This document shows, piece after piece, positions 5,440 to 5,806 of a DNA stretch of 5,806 nt. Within the stretch, counting starts at the first letter, position 1, and the number at the start of each line of letters is the position of its first letter. The stretch comes from Candidatus Izemoplasma sp. (GTDB taxonomy: Bacteria; Bacillota_I; Bacilli_A; Izemoplasmatales; Izemoplasmataceae). The notes under the pieces are model-generated. The model ran no database searches and had not been told where the DNA came from. It saw only the letters and a list, made by a program, of their open reading frames with translations. Where the stretch lies: the NCBI GenBank assembly GCA_029939615.1, contig JAOZSP010000113.1:1-5806 (forward strand). Direction: 5' to 3'. The position numbers and the translations under genes are program-made.

Positions 5440-5806
5440 ATGGCTAAAAATGATCGAAAAAAGGCATTAGATACTGCCATAAAAGAAATTGAAAAACAAT
5501 ATGGAAAAGGATCAGTAATGGTTCTTGGAAATGAAAATTTAAATCTAGGATTAGAAACCATTTCAAGCGGCTCTATCTTATTAGATAAAGCATTAGGAAT
5601 AGGAGGATATCCAAGGGGAAGAATTATCGAAGTTTACGGACCTGAATCTTCAGGTAAAACAACATTTGCGTTACATGCAATTGCTGAAGCACAAAAAGCA
5701 GGGGGTTATGCTGCATTTATCGATGCTGAACATGCCTTAGATCCAACTTACGCAAAAGCACTTGGTGTTGATATTGATAATTTAATTCTTTCTCAACCTG
5801 ATACAG
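5440..5806 (+). CDS. recA: Recombinase RecA, 5' part
   Basis: RecA forms ATP-dependent filaments on single-stranded DNA for homologous recombination and, where LexA exists, triggers its self-cleavage. The frame is open from the ATG to the window edge, giving about 122 residues of a protein usually near 340-350. The N-terminal helix domain (MAKNDRKKALDTAIKEIEKQYGKGSVM, 1-27) is followed by ISSGSILLDKALGIGGYPRGRIIEVYG (41-67), the Walker A motif GPESSGKT (67-74) and FIDAEHALDP (93-102), whose E97 corresponds to the catalytic glutamate (E96 in E. coli). The sequence stops around SQPDT, just before the Walker B region. All visible motifs are intact. It follows pgsA with no terminator between them, so the two could be cotranscribed. 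Confidence 0.97.
   Translation, partial: MAKNDRKKALDTAIKEIEKQYGKGSVMVLGNENLNLGLETISSGSILLDKALGIGGYPRGRIIEVYGPESSGKTTFALHAIAEAQKAGGYAAFIDAEHALDPTYAKALGVDIDNLILSQPDT

Noticed and set aside
5376..5561. Minus-strand open frame over the start of recA
   Set aside because: It is antisense to recA, with no ribosome binding site or domain.

Overview
This is an AT-rich, tightly packed chromosomal housekeeping segment from a low-GC Gram-positive-type bacterium. The proteins resemble Bacillota and wall-less Mycoplasmatota. A YeeN-type YebC beginning MGRKFEVRKAS, the holA/rpsT convergence and the pgsA-recA adjacency suggest a relative of Acholeplasmatales, Izemoplasmatales or Haloplasmatales. That placement is inference from memory of families; no search was run. 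All tryptophans in the genes shown are TGG and no open frame is interrupted by TGA, so the standard bacterial code fits, although none of the six visible stop codons on complete 3' ends is TGA.

Layout. Positions 2-736 (+) hold the 3' two-thirds of holA (DNA polymerase III delta, clamp loader). It converges on rpsT (ribosomal protein S20, 770-1033, -), and a perfect 12-bp hairpin sits between them and can terminate both. Upstream of rpsT on the same strand is a YaiI/YqxD (DUF188) PIN-like gene (1093-1527, -). A 248-bp divergent control region (1528-1775) separates it from the + strand genes that fill the rest: a CvfB-like S1/winged-helix RNA-binding protein (1776-2639), a YeeN-type YebC (2690-3406) with its own terminator, a 12-helix MFS transporter (3493-4731), pgsA (phosphatidylglycerophosphate synthase, 4803-5384) and the 5' third of recA (5440 to the window end).

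The genes serve replication (holA), recombination (recA), translation (rpsT, yebC), RNA-linked regulation (cvfB, possibly yqxD), membrane lipid synthesis (pgsA) and transport (MFS). They do not form one pathway. Most carry their own near-consensus sigma-A type promoter placed directly against, or inside, the end of the preceding gene, with a short leader and a good Shine-Dalgarno sequence.

I see no mobile element, CRISPR array, tRNA, riboswitch, toxin-antitoxin pair or defence system, and no convincing undescribed system. The points most worth a second look are the overlapping palindromes just upstream of recA, the absence of cinA between pgsA and recA, the run of extended -10 promoters with very short leaders, and the small dyads in the divergent control region.
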